A DNA stretch of 47,403 bases from Pyxidicoccus fallax. GTDB taxonomy: Bacteria; Myxococcota; Myxococcia; Myxococcales; Myxococcaceae. Positions 31,556 to 39,450 of the stretch are shown one piece after another. The notes under the pieces were generated by a model. It saw nothing but the letters and a program-made list of their open reading frames with translations, did not search any database and was not told the DNA's origin. The stretch is from contig NZ_JABBJJ010000055.1 of NCBI RefSeq assembly GCF_012933655.1, forward strand, positions 1 through 47,403, written 5' to 3'. Position numbers and translations under genes: made by a program. How positions within the stretch are numbered: position 1 is the stretch's first letter; every line of letters starts with the position of its first letter.

Positions 31556-31969
31556 TCAGCCCGTGCGTCCCACCCGCGCCGCGCGGTGCTGCTCAATCCA
31601 CGCGCGGGCCTGCTCCACCGTGTCCACGTACACCATGTCCAGCGGCTTGCCGCCGCTGAGCATGGAGCCCACGATGAGGCTCTTGGTGGTCACCTTCTGG
31701 TCCAGCCCGGCGCCGATGTAGATGAGCCCGAGGAACCAGTCCGCCTTCGCGTGCTCCACGAGGTAGCGGCGCGACTCCGGGCTCAGGTGCGAGCCGGTGA
31801 TGTCCGCCGCGAGGTAGAAGCGCCCGCCCTCGGACCTCTCCCGGTACACGCCGCAGGACCATTGCGACGTCTCCAGCGTGACGGCGCCCCGGAACCGCGC
31901 CCACAGAATGTCCGGGGGCTCCACCCACGCCCGCTGCTCCCCGTATTCCCACTCCCCTTGCCGTGACAT
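31556..31969 (-). CDS. SpoIIAA/STAS-like domain protein
   Basis: 137 aa. ATG 31969 is preferred, with TAGGAG upstream; the frame extends 20 codons more. The order of strands and helices is DILWARFRGAVTLETSQW, then RFYLAADITGSHLSPESRRYLVEHAK, FLGLIYIGAGLDQKVTTKSLIV, and DMVYVDTVEQARAWIEQHR. This fits the SpoIIAA-like/STAS fold common in myxobacteria. There is no obvious phosphorylatable Ser at the anti-anti-sigma position. Cytosolic, function unknown. It lies 75 bp downstream of the five-gene exported operon on the same strand and might be read through. Confidence 0.65.
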   Translation of the reverse strand: MSRQGEWEYGEQRAWVEPPDILWARFRGAVTLETSQWSCGVYRERSEGGRFYLAADITGSHLSPESRRYLVEHAKADWFLGLIYIGAGLDQKVTTKSLIVGSMLSGGKPLDMVYVDTVEQARAWIEQHRAARVGRTG

Positions 31970-32044
31970 GGAACTCCTACGCTTGGAACGGAATGATGAT
32001 AGGCCCGTTCCACTGCGGAAGACCACCACGTCACGCCGGCCTTG

Positions 32045-35000
32045 TCAGAAGCCGAGCGGGAGGACGAAGGCCGTGCCGTTCTGCGTGCCGGAGCGGTAGC
32101 TGCGGGGCGCGCCGACGAGGAGCATGGGCGGCGTCGCCCCACCGCCGGGCATCAGTGCCACGTCTTGTCCGAGAGCACCGCGCTCCGAACCATCCCCCAC
32201 GACCATGAGGAATGGGGAAAGCGCGCCCACCTTGTCGCGGCCCCCGGCATACAGGAATACCGCGCCTCCACCGTCGGAAGCGTCCGAGGCACCCGGCGCG
32301 CCCACCAGCAGGTCCGGCACGTTGTCGCCGGTGAGGTCTCTTCCGCCGGCCAGGGACGCGCCGAAGCTCACCGCGCGGGTGCGGTGGACGAGCGTCACCG
32401 GCGTCACCCCGTCGCTCAGCGCGCCAATCACCAGCGGCTGCCCCGCCGTCTGGAGGCTCTGCATCTTCGTCAGCAGCTCCGCCTTGTCGTAGAGGAGCAC
32501 CACCGGCTGCGTCACGCCCCCGAAGGGGATGCTGGAGGCGCTGATGGCCACGAAGTCGCGCGTGTCGTTGAGGAACCGGCCGGCGCGGGTGATGGCCACG
32601 CCCAGGCCCAGGTTGGCCAGGTTCTTCTCGCTGTCACCGGCCAGCCGCAGCACGGTGGGCGTGGTGCGCGAGCCGCAGCGCGCGCCGCTCGCGTCGTAGC
32701 CGAAGAGGATGGCCACGCCGGAGCGCGTGCCCTCCGCGTAGCGCCAGGCCACCTCGTCGCAGTTGTCGCCGTTCAGGTCCCCCAGCGACGCGGGCACGGA
32801 CGTCTGGAGCTCCATCGTCGGCCACGTGTAGTCCGGGGTGCAGCTCGCGGTCAGCTTCGCCAGCGAGGCGTCCTGCGGCGTTCGGCCCAGGTACAGCTCG
32901 AAGCCCTTGTCGCGCAGGACGCCGAGGTCTTCCTTCCCGTCGTTGTTGAAGTCGAAGCCGCCCACCAGCCCGCGGCCCACGCTGGTGCGCTTGCAGCGCG
33001 AGTCCGTCTCGGGCGTGCAGTTGGGAATCTGCGCGGGCGGGGCCCACAGCCGGTACGCCGGCTTGAAGGTGCCGTCCGTCTGCCCCAGCGACACCAGCAC
33101 GCCGCCCAGCGTCTGGCTGCCGGTGGTGGCACACCCGGCGGGGAGGCCGGCGTAGGTGCTTTCGAGCTCCGCGGTGGAGTTCGTCGTGCCCGGCACGTAG
33201 AAGCTCGTGGCGCCCACGGCCATGTCCGGGCGGCCGTCGCCGTTGAAGTCCGTGAAGGCCACGTCCGCGCCCACGCCGCGGCCCGCGCGGCTCGGCGACG
33301 GCGCGCCCTGCTCCGCCACGAGGGAGGCGGTGGGCTTCGTGGCGTCGTACACGTAGGCGCGGCCGATGGACAGCGCGTCACCGTCGTTGTTGGAGCCCGC
33401 GCCGGACCAGCCCGGCGCGCCCACCAGCGTCACGGGGCCCTGGGGGCCCAGGGCCATCGCCACCACCTCGCCGTAGCGCTCCACGCTCGGCTTCGCCGGC
33501 ACCCTGGCGCTCGTGCGCGTCCACTCCGTCAGCGACGCACCCGCGCGCCGGTACAGCTCCACCCGGCCGGTGAAGGCGCCCTGCTCCGAGGAGGCCCGGC
33601 CCGAGAAGGCCACCAGCGCCTCGCCTCCGGGCAGGTTCCACGTCGCCAGGCCCGAGCCCAGCGTGTCCGACTTGCCCGGGCCCACCAGCGAGACCAGCGG
33701 CTTGTTCAGCACGGCGCCCTTCGTCAGCGTGGCCAACGGGTACACCAGCACCTTGCCGCTCCAGCGCAGGGCGTTGTTGGCGCCGGGCCCGGAAGCCTTG
33801 GGCGCGCCCAGGAGCAGCTCCGGTCCCGGCACGCCGTCCACATCCATCACCGCCCAGCTGCGGCCCGCGTTGATGCCGCCCGCGTCACCGTAGATGCGCG
33901 CGAAGGCCTCCTCGAGCGTCACCCGCGGCGGCGTGCCAGGCGGCTCGCCCGTGGGCTTCCGGTCGCTCAGGTCGAACAGCAGCGCGCCGCCCGAGTCGCC
34001 GCCGGACTGGACGCCGCCGCTGGAGCGCAGGTCCGGGGAGTTCAGCCCGTCCGCCACGGCCATGAGGAGCGGCGGCCGCGCGCCCTCGCCGGGGATGGCG
34101 GCCAGCCGCCACGTGCCCTCGGTGGTATCTCCGGTGTTGCCCGGCAGCACGTACACGTCCGGCGAGGCCCGGAAGCGCGAGCCGTCCGCGCGCGCGAAGA
34201 AGACGGAGACGGCCACCTGCGAGCCGTCCGCGGTGCCGTCGTCCTTCCAGCGGGTGATGCGGCCGAGCGCCGCCAGGTCCACGCGGCCGTCCGCGTTGAG
34301 GTCCGCCACCACCACCGCGCGCCCCAGGTCCGAGCTGCTGCGGGACAGGAGCGCGCCGTCGCGCGACAGGTCCGAGCCACCCAGCCGCATCGTCGGCAGG
34401 TCCGGCACCGGGCTGCTGGGCTCGGACAGGTAGATGTCCACCGTGCCGCGCTTGTTGATGGCGGTGGTAGGAGACAAATCTCCCGCTGGCGCGCCCGCCA
34501 CCAGGTCCAGGTCTCCATCCCCGTCCACGTCCGCGATGGCCAGGCCCGCGCCGAACGCGGCGTCGCGCAGCAGGCCGGTGAGCTGCTGGCGCAGCGGGGC
34601 CGGCGTGCCGCCCTTGAAGGTGTAGAGGTACACGGCGCCCGCGTTGCTGATGGCCACGTCCGCGCCCGGCGAGGACACCACCAGCTCCGCGCGCCCGTCC
34701 CGGTCCAGGTCGCCCGCCGCCAGCACGTCACCGAAGGCCGCCGTGTCCGTGCTGCCGGTGAGCACCCACGTGGGCTCGGCCGGCAGGCCGTCCGGGCCGC
34801 CCTTGAAGATGAAGACGGCGCCGCCGCTCGGGCGGGACAGGTCGCTCTCGCGCTGGCCCACCGCGAGGTCCAGCGTCCCGTCGCCGTCGAAGTCCGCCGT
34901 CACCATGCTGGCCACGTCGGTGAGGCGGCCATGCGCCAGCCCCGGCCGCGTCAGCTCGGTCAGCACGCGCACGGACACCTGGGCCGTCTGCTTCGTGAAG

Positions 35001-35770
35001 GGGTCCGTCACCGACAGCAGCGCGACGCCGGTGTCGCCCGGCGCGAAGGAGATGCGGCCGTTCGCCAGCGTCCCGGGGCCGGACACCTTCGTCCACGTCA
35101 CCCGGTCCGCGCCACCGCGCGTGGCCAGCGGCACCGAGGAGCCGGAGGGCACCGCGAGGTACGCCGGGTCCCCCAACAGCCGCGCGCCGGTGCGGACCTC
35201 GTACTGCAAGAGCGCCTCGTCCCCCGTCCGCGAGTCGCGCACCGTGAGCAGGTCCGTGCCATCGCGCGTGCCGGCCGTGTACACGCCGTCCTCCGTCAGC
35301 GTGCCCCCGGAGCCGCTGCGCGTCAGGGTGTACGAGGGCGAGCCCAACAGCCCGTCCACGGCGACCTGGAACGAGGTGCCCGGCGGCAGCTCCGCGCGCG
35401 CGGGCGCCACGTCGAAGGCGGCCACCACCGTCACGCTGGCGCGCGCGTCGCCGGGGCACTTCGCGTCCTCCACCACCAGCGTGTCGGTGGCGGGGGTGCG
35501 GCCCGCGACGAAGCGGTTGCCCACCACCTCTCCGGAGGAGCCACCCGGCTCCAGCAGGAAGCGGTAGTGGCCGCTGCCGCCGGAGGCCGCCAGCGACACC
35601 GGGGTGGACACGCGCACGCGCGCGGGCTCCACGGTGAGGGCCAGCGGCGGCAGGCCCGAGCACAGGTCCACCGTGGGGGTCAGCGGCACCACGCGCGCGG
35701 TGTCCAGCTCATCCGAGCAGGACGCGGTGAGGAGCGCGAGGAGGGGGGCCGCGCGGGTCAGTCGAATCAT
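32045..35770 (-). CDS. FG-GAP/VCBS repeat lipoprotein (last gene of five-gene operon)
   Basis: 1241 aa with lipobox LLTASC (C18), so membrane-anchored outside the cytoplasm. Residues about 45-280 hold immunoglobulin-like repeats (LAASGGSGHYRF ...). From about residue 285 on there are many FG-GAP/integrin-alpha-type blades with calcium loops: DFDGDGTLDLAVG, DLDRDGRAELVV, DVDGDGDLDLVAGAP, DLNADGRVDLAALG, DFNGDGRPDMAVGA, DFNNDGKEDLG, DLNGDNCDEVAW and GDNVPDLLVGAPG. These build one or two seven-bladed propellers used for surface binding. It starts 24 bp after the preceding operon gene. No catalytic motif is seen; a surface adhesion or scaffold role is inferred. Confidence 0.85.
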   Translation of the reverse strand: MIRLTRAAPLLALLTASCSDELDTARVVPLTPTVDLCSGLPPLALTVEPARVRVSTPVSLAASGGSGHYRFLLEPGGSSGEVVGNRFVAGRTPATDTLVVEDAKCPGDARASVTVVAAFDVAPARAELPPGTSFQVAVDGLLGSPSYTLTRSGSGGTLTEDGVYTAGTRDGTDLLTVRDSRTGDEALLQYEVRTGARLLGDPAYLAVPSGSSVPLATRGGADRVTWTKVSGPGTLANGRISFAPGDTGVALLSVTDPFTKQTAQVSVRVLTELTRPGLAHGRLTDVASMVTADFDGDGTLDLAVGQRESDLSRPSGGAVFIFKGGPDGLPAEPTWVLTGSTDTAAFGDVLAAGDLDRDGRAELVVSSPGADVAISNAGAVYLYTFKGGTPAPLRQQLTGLLRDAAFGAGLAIADVDGDGDLDLVAGAPAGDLSPTTAINKRGTVDIYLSEPSSPVPDLPTMRLGGSDLSRDGALLSRSSSDLGRAVVVADLNADGRVDLAALGRITRWKDDGTADGSQVAVSVFFARADGSRFRASPDVYVLPGNTGDTTEGTWRLAAIPGEGARPPLLMAVADGLNSPDLRSSGGVQSGGDSGGALLFDLSDRKPTGEPPGTPPRVTLEEAFARIYGDAGGINAGRSWAVMDVDGVPGPELLLGAPKASGPGANNALRWSGKVLVYPLATLTKGAVLNKPLVSLVGPGKSDTLGSGLATWNLPGGEALVAFSGRASSEQGAFTGRVELYRRAGASLTEWTRTSARVPAKPSVERYGEVVAMALGPQGPVTLVGAPGWSGAGSNNDGDALSIGRAYVYDATKPTASLVAEQGAPSPSRAGRGVGADVAFTDFNGDGRPDMAVGATSFYVPGTTNSTAELESTYAGLPAGCATTGSQTLGGVLVSLGQTDGTFKPAYRLWAPPAQIPNCTPETDSRCKRTSVGRGLVGGFDFNNDGKEDLGVLRDKGFELYLGRTPQDASLAKLTASCTPDYTWPTMELQTSVPASLGDLNGDNCDEVAWRYAEGTRSGVAILFGYDASGARCGSRTTPTVLRLAGDSEKNLANLGLGVAITRAGRFLNDTRDFVAISASSIPFGGVTQPVVLLYDKAELLTKMQSLQTAGQPLVIGALSDGVTPVTLVHRTRAVSFGASLAGGRDLTGDNVPDLLVGAPGASDASDGGGAVFLYAGGRDKVGALSPFLMVVGDGSERGALGQDVALMPGGGATPPMLLVGAPRSYRSGTQNGTAFVLPLGF

Positions 35771-35794
35771 GTGGGGGTACCTCGAGGGGGTACG

Positions 35795-37321
35795 TCAGGG
35801 CCTCGCGCCGGACGCGGCCCAGCGCTGGATGCGGGTGATGAGCTGCGGGTCCATGGGCCCGTCGGCGGGCATGCGCTGGTCCCTGACGGAAGCGGTGATG
35901 AGGGCCGCGTTGGCCTTCCACAGCTCGTAGGTGTTGAGCGCCCGGGCGGGGCCGGTCTCGTGGCACTGCTTGCAGCGCGACTCGTAGATGGGGCGGATGT
36001 CCGCCGCCCAGCTCAGCGGCTCCGTGGACAGCGGCTGGTAGTCGAAGGGCACCGTGCGCTTCGCCTCGGTGCCGTCCTCGAAGCGGGCCACCACCGCCAC
36101 CACGTGGCGGCCGGCGGACAGGCCCGCGAAGGAGTACGCCCGGTGCGTGCCATCCGCCTCCAGGCCGCCGAGGCTGAACTCGGGGCCGGTGGTGGGCACG
36201 TCCTTGCCATCCACCTGGAAGAAGACCTGGGTGGGCGCCGTGCCCGGCGGCATCACCGCGCGCACGACGAGCCCGTCCTCCACCACCTGCATGCCCTGGT
36301 ACAGCCCCAGCACGCGCGGCACCGGCGCGCGGCTCACCGCGACCGCCCTTCCGCCGAGCCGCACCCACGCGCAGCCGCTCTCGTCCACGGCGAGGAAGTC
36401 GAAGTCGCCCGTGTCCAGGTCCGCGGCCCGGCCCCACGTGTTCGTCTCCGCGTCGTGGAGCAGCAGCGAGCCGCCGGCCTTCGCCCACAGGAAGCGGCCC
36501 GCGCCGAGGATTCGCGAGGGCCGCTCGTCCAGCTCCACCCGGCGCCAGCCGTCCCTGGAGCGGCGCAGGAGTCCCTGGTTGGTGAGCAGCCACAGCTCAC
36601 CGGGCGAGCCCACCCCGGGGCCGAGGCCGGCGAGCGACTCCACCCCCTCGCCCTCCTCCAGCGGAGCGTTCGCCTCGCGCACCTGGTACGTGGTGGCGCC
36701 GGTGGCCACCGCCACGTACAGCCTGCCCTCGCGCAGGAACCAGACGCCCGGCGAGCCCTCCGCCGTGGGCGCCGCCGCCAGGGAGGTGATGCCGGTGAGC
36801 GGACCGCCGCCCGCCTTCAGCGCGGCCAGCGTCCCTTCCTGCAGGCGGTACAGGCCGCTGGTGTGCGCCAGCCACACCGCGCCGTCCGCGGACTGCGCGG
36901 TGCCGATGATGCTCCCTTCCGCCAGCGTGGTCCGCCACGGCGGGGCGATGACCCAGCCGGACTCGGCCAGGAACAGGCCGTTCTCCGCCTTCACCAGCGC
37001 GCTGTGGGGCCCCAGCCGGAAGACGGCCTCCACCCGGCCCGCGGCCACGGTGTTGCCCGGGTGCGGCGCCAGCGCGCCCAGGGAGCCGTCCAGCCGCAGC
37101 CGGACGAGGCTCCCCGCGGCGCTGACGAAGACGCCACCGCCGGACTGGTCCGCGAAGCCCGGCGCCTGGGCCAGCTCCGCCTTGGCGGGGACTTCCGTGG
37201 GGCGGAAGTCCCCGGGCCGGGGCTTGTCCTCGGGAACGGAGCCCTCGCCGCACGCGGTGGACAGCACGGCGGCGAGGAACAGGGGGACGACGGACGACAC
37301 GGACCTCTGAAGCATGCTCAT
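35795..37321 (-). CDS. Lipoprotein: beta-propeller fused to C-terminal CxxCH heme module
   Basis: 508 aa with lipobox LSTAC (C24). Residues about 55-345 are short W/G-rich strand repeats (VWLAHTSGLYRLQEG, LWLLTNQGLLRRSRDGWRR, VWFLREGRLYVAV) like two-component-regulator or PQQ-type propeller blades. Residues about 350-430 look like a beta-sandwich (VFFQVDGKDVPTTGPEFSLGGL). The C-terminus has IRPIYESRCKQCHETG, with C450, C453 and H454 binding a c-type heme, and a plausible distal Met484 in RMPADGP. This matches the cytochrome modules found with DUF1501 and DUF1549-type proteins of Planctomycetes. Start 37321 (ATG; also ATG 37315) is 12 bp after the DUF1501 gene. Confidence 0.82.
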   Translation of the reverse strand: MSMLQRSVSSVVPLFLAAVLSTACGEGSVPEDKPRPGDFRPTEVPAKAELAQAPGFADQSGGGVFVSAAGSLVRLRLDGSLGALAPHPGNTVAAGRVEAVFRLGPHSALVKAENGLFLAESGWVIAPPWRTTLAEGSIIGTAQSADGAVWLAHTSGLYRLQEGTLAALKAGGGPLTGITSLAAAPTAEGSPGVWFLREGRLYVAVATGATTYQVREANAPLEEGEGVESLAGLGPGVGSPGELWLLTNQGLLRRSRDGWRRVELDERPSRILGAGRFLWAKAGGSLLLHDAETNTWGRAADLDTGDFDFLAVDESGCAWVRLGGRAVAVSRAPVPRVLGLYQGMQVVEDGLVVRAVMPPGTAPTQVFFQVDGKDVPTTGPEFSLGGLEADGTHRAYSFAGLSAGRHVVAVVARFEDGTEAKRTVPFDYQPLSTEPLSWAADIRPIYESRCKQCHETGPARALNTYELWKANAALITASVRDQRMPADGPMDPQLITRIQRWAASGARP

Positions 37322-37333
37322 GCGGATGACGGC

Positions 37334-38737
37334 TCAGGCGAGGATGGGGCGCAGGGGTTCCACGCGGGTGATGCTGTAGTCGAGTCCCGCCGAGGCCAGC
37401 ACCGTGGCGATGACGTGCTCGGGGAAGATGTTCTCGCCGTTCGGGTCCGCCGCGCCCGTGCGCAGGTCGAACGTGCCCGGGGACATGCCGATGTCACCGC
37501 TCTTGCCGAAGACGAGGTTGTGCTTGAGGCCCGCGCCGATGAGCAGGCACGAGTTGCACAGGTGGTGGTCTCGTCCACCCGAGGCGTTGATGAGCGGCGT
37601 GCGGGAGAACTCGGAGAACACCAGGATGGTGGTGCGGTCCAGGAACTTGCCGCCCTTCGGGTGGTCGCTCTCGCGCAGGTCATCCACGAGGCTGGCCAGC
37701 GCGTTGAAGCCGCGGCGCTGGTTGTTGGCGTGGGTGAGCTGGGTGCCGAAGTGCGTGTCCAGGCCGCCGGTGAGGTTGATGGTGACGCACTGGGCGATGC
37801 CCTTCTTGAGCGCGGTGCCCACCAGCGCGGCGCGGCCCCGCTCGCCATCCACGGAGCCCTGGTCCGTCAGGCCATAGCGCGAGCGGACGGCGGCCATCTC
37901 CGGGGTGTTCGCCAGGAAGTTGAAGGCCTGGTCCAGCCCCTGGGACTGCACCAGCCGCATCTGCTCCTGGCTGTTGGCGTAGGTGGTGCCCACGCCGCGC
38001 GCGCCGTACGCCGCCTGCTCGCACGTCACCGGCTCGCCGCGCAGGTTGATGAGCTGGTTCTCCAGCTCGGTGTCCAGCCGGTTGCTGCTGGCCCTGAGCG
38101 TCAGGAGCAGGTCGTCGCGGCGGCTGACGCGCAGCGCGTTGGCGTAGCCCGGGTACCGGTCGTTGTACGACTCGACGTTGTAGGAGATGGACGGGATGGG
38201 CACCGTCGGGCTCATCTGCCCGACGATTTCCGTCGCCGTGGACGAGCCGCGCGCCGCGCTGCCGATGGGAATCTTGCCGGTGAGGAAGTACCGGTAGCCC
38301 ACCTCGTGGCCCAGCGTGTTCATGTTGATGCCGCGGATGACCGTCATCCGGTCGTAGTGCTTCGCGAGGGCGTCGCCCACCGCGGGACCGAAGTCGATGT
38401 TGGAGCGGGGCTTGCCAACCATCTCCGCGGGGAGGATGGGCCGGTCGCGGAAGTTCGAGTCGTTGATGAGGTTGTAGCCGGGCAGAATCTTCGTCTCGGA
38501 CGCGCGGTCCGCGGTGAACTCGTCCGGATCTCGCGGGTCGAAGGCCAGCAGCTGGTCCCAGCCGCCGTTGAAGTAGACGAAGACGAAGCAGCGGTCCGCG
38601 GGGGCCAGCTGCGCGGCCTGGGCGAAGGCCCGGAAGGGGATGCCCCCCAGCAGGGTGGAGCCCATGAAGCCGGCGGCGGCCTTGAGGAAGGTGCGGCGCC
38701 CGGGGTGGGGGTTCTCGTCGTGGCGGTTCTTCTTCAT
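37334..38737 (-). CDS. Tat-exported DUF1501 family protein
   Basis: 467 aa. ATG 38737 (CGGAG upstream) begins a twin-arginine signal: GRRTFLKAAAGFMGSTLLGG, ending near AFAQA, so the protein is exported folded. The mature part has the DUF1501 signature (FVFVYFNGGWDQL ... MTVIRGINMNTLGHEVGYRYFLTG ... GLDTHFGTQLTH ... TILVFSEFSRTPLINASGGRDHH). DUF1501 proteins share the alkaline phosphatase/sulfatase-like fold; their activity is not established. Export by Tat suggests a cofactor or metal is inserted before transport. It follows the small lipoprotein gene by 17 bp. Confidence 0.9.
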   Translation of the reverse strand: MKKNRHDENPHPGRRTFLKAAAGFMGSTLLGGIPFRAFAQAAQLAPADRCFVFVYFNGGWDQLLAFDPRDPDEFTADRASETKILPGYNLINDSNFRDRPILPAEMVGKPRSNIDFGPAVGDALAKHYDRMTVIRGINMNTLGHEVGYRYFLTGKIPIGSAARGSSTATEIVGQMSPTVPIPSISYNVESYNDRYPGYANALRVSRRDDLLLTLRASSNRLDTELENQLINLRGEPVTCEQAAYGARGVGTTYANSQEQMRLVQSQGLDQAFNFLANTPEMAAVRSRYGLTDQGSVDGERGRAALVGTALKKGIAQCVTINLTGGLDTHFGTQLTHANNQRRGFNALASLVDDLRESDHPKGGKFLDRTTILVFSEFSRTPLINASGGRDHHLCNSCLLIGAGLKHNLVFGKSGDIGMSPGTFDLRTGAADPNGENIFPEHVIATVLASAGLDYSITRVEPLRPILA

Positions 38738-38754
38738 CGCGGGAACTCCGAGCG

Positions 38755-39450
38755 TCAGTAGGTGATGAAGCGCGGGTCGGTCAGCATGGCGATGCACACC
38801 AACGCCAGGACCTGGTGCCGCGGCTTGGGGTTCGCGGTGAGCGTCTCCACCCGGGTCGCGGCCTGGGTGAAGAGGCCCACCCACTTCGTCAGCTCGTCAC
38901 CGGACAGCGGCGAGCCCCAGAAGCGCGTGGAGTTGTAGACGAGGAACTCGCGCACCTGCGCGTCCGTCAGCTTGCGCAGGTCTCCCCACGTCCCGGGCAG
39001 GGTGCGGCTGAGCGTGCGCAGCGACGGGTCCGTCTGGGTCACCTCCACCTTGGCCTGCTCCAGGCACGTGTAGCGCGCGCCGTCCTCCAGGAACTTGGCG
39101 AAGACGAGGTTGGGCTCGGTGTTCTCGCTGGCCACCAGCGCGTAGTCCGCGCGGCCCAGCGACGTGGCGCGGGCGTCGATGCCGTCGTTGCCGGGGCCCG
39201 TCCACCTGCGGCCCACGGCGTTGAGGATGGCGGCGTCGAGTTGCGCCACGGTGAGGCGGCGCGGCTGGCGTCCCACGCTGCCGCCCTGGGCCTCCGGGTC
39301 CGGCAGGGGCTCGAAGTCACCGGGCTGGTGCGGGTTGGGAATGGGCTCCAATTGGCCGTCCAGCGGCGGAGCCACCGGCTTCTCCTCCGACTTGGAGCAG
39401 CCGGCGGAGGCGAGCGCGAGCAACGCGGCGGAGAGTACGAGGCGGCGCAT
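38755..39450 (-). CDS. Small lipoprotein of the DUF1501 operon
   Basis: 231 aa with lipobox ASAGC (C18), followed by a Pro-rich linker to about residue 60. The mature part contains RRLTVAQLDAAILNAVGRRW and ends with FTQAATRVETLTANPKPRHQVLALVCIAMLTDPRFITY. That C-terminal A(L)V-x-C-xAM-LTDPRFI pattern resembles the ends of DUF1549/DUF1553/DUF1592-type proteins, so it may be a helical partner split from such a protein. The ATG overlaps the stop of the upstream gene by one base (TGATG), implying coupled translation. Function unknown. Confidence 0.75.
   Translation of the reverse strand: MRRLVLSAALLALASAGCSKSEEKPVAPPLDGQLEPIPNPHQPGDFEPLPDPEAQGGSVGRQPRRLTVAQLDAAILNAVGRRWTGPGNDGIDARATSLGRADYALVASENTEPNLVFAKFLEDGARYTCLEQAKVEVTQTDPSLRTLSRTLPGTWGDLRKLTDAQVREFLVYNSTRFWGSPLSGDELTKWVGLFTQAATRVETLTANPKPRHQVLALVCIAMLTDPRFITY

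Noticed and set aside
32042..38761. 2239-residue forward-strand open frame
   Set aside because: Antisense of three well-supported exported genes; low-complexity Arg/Ala/Val/Gly translation without a signal peptide or domain.
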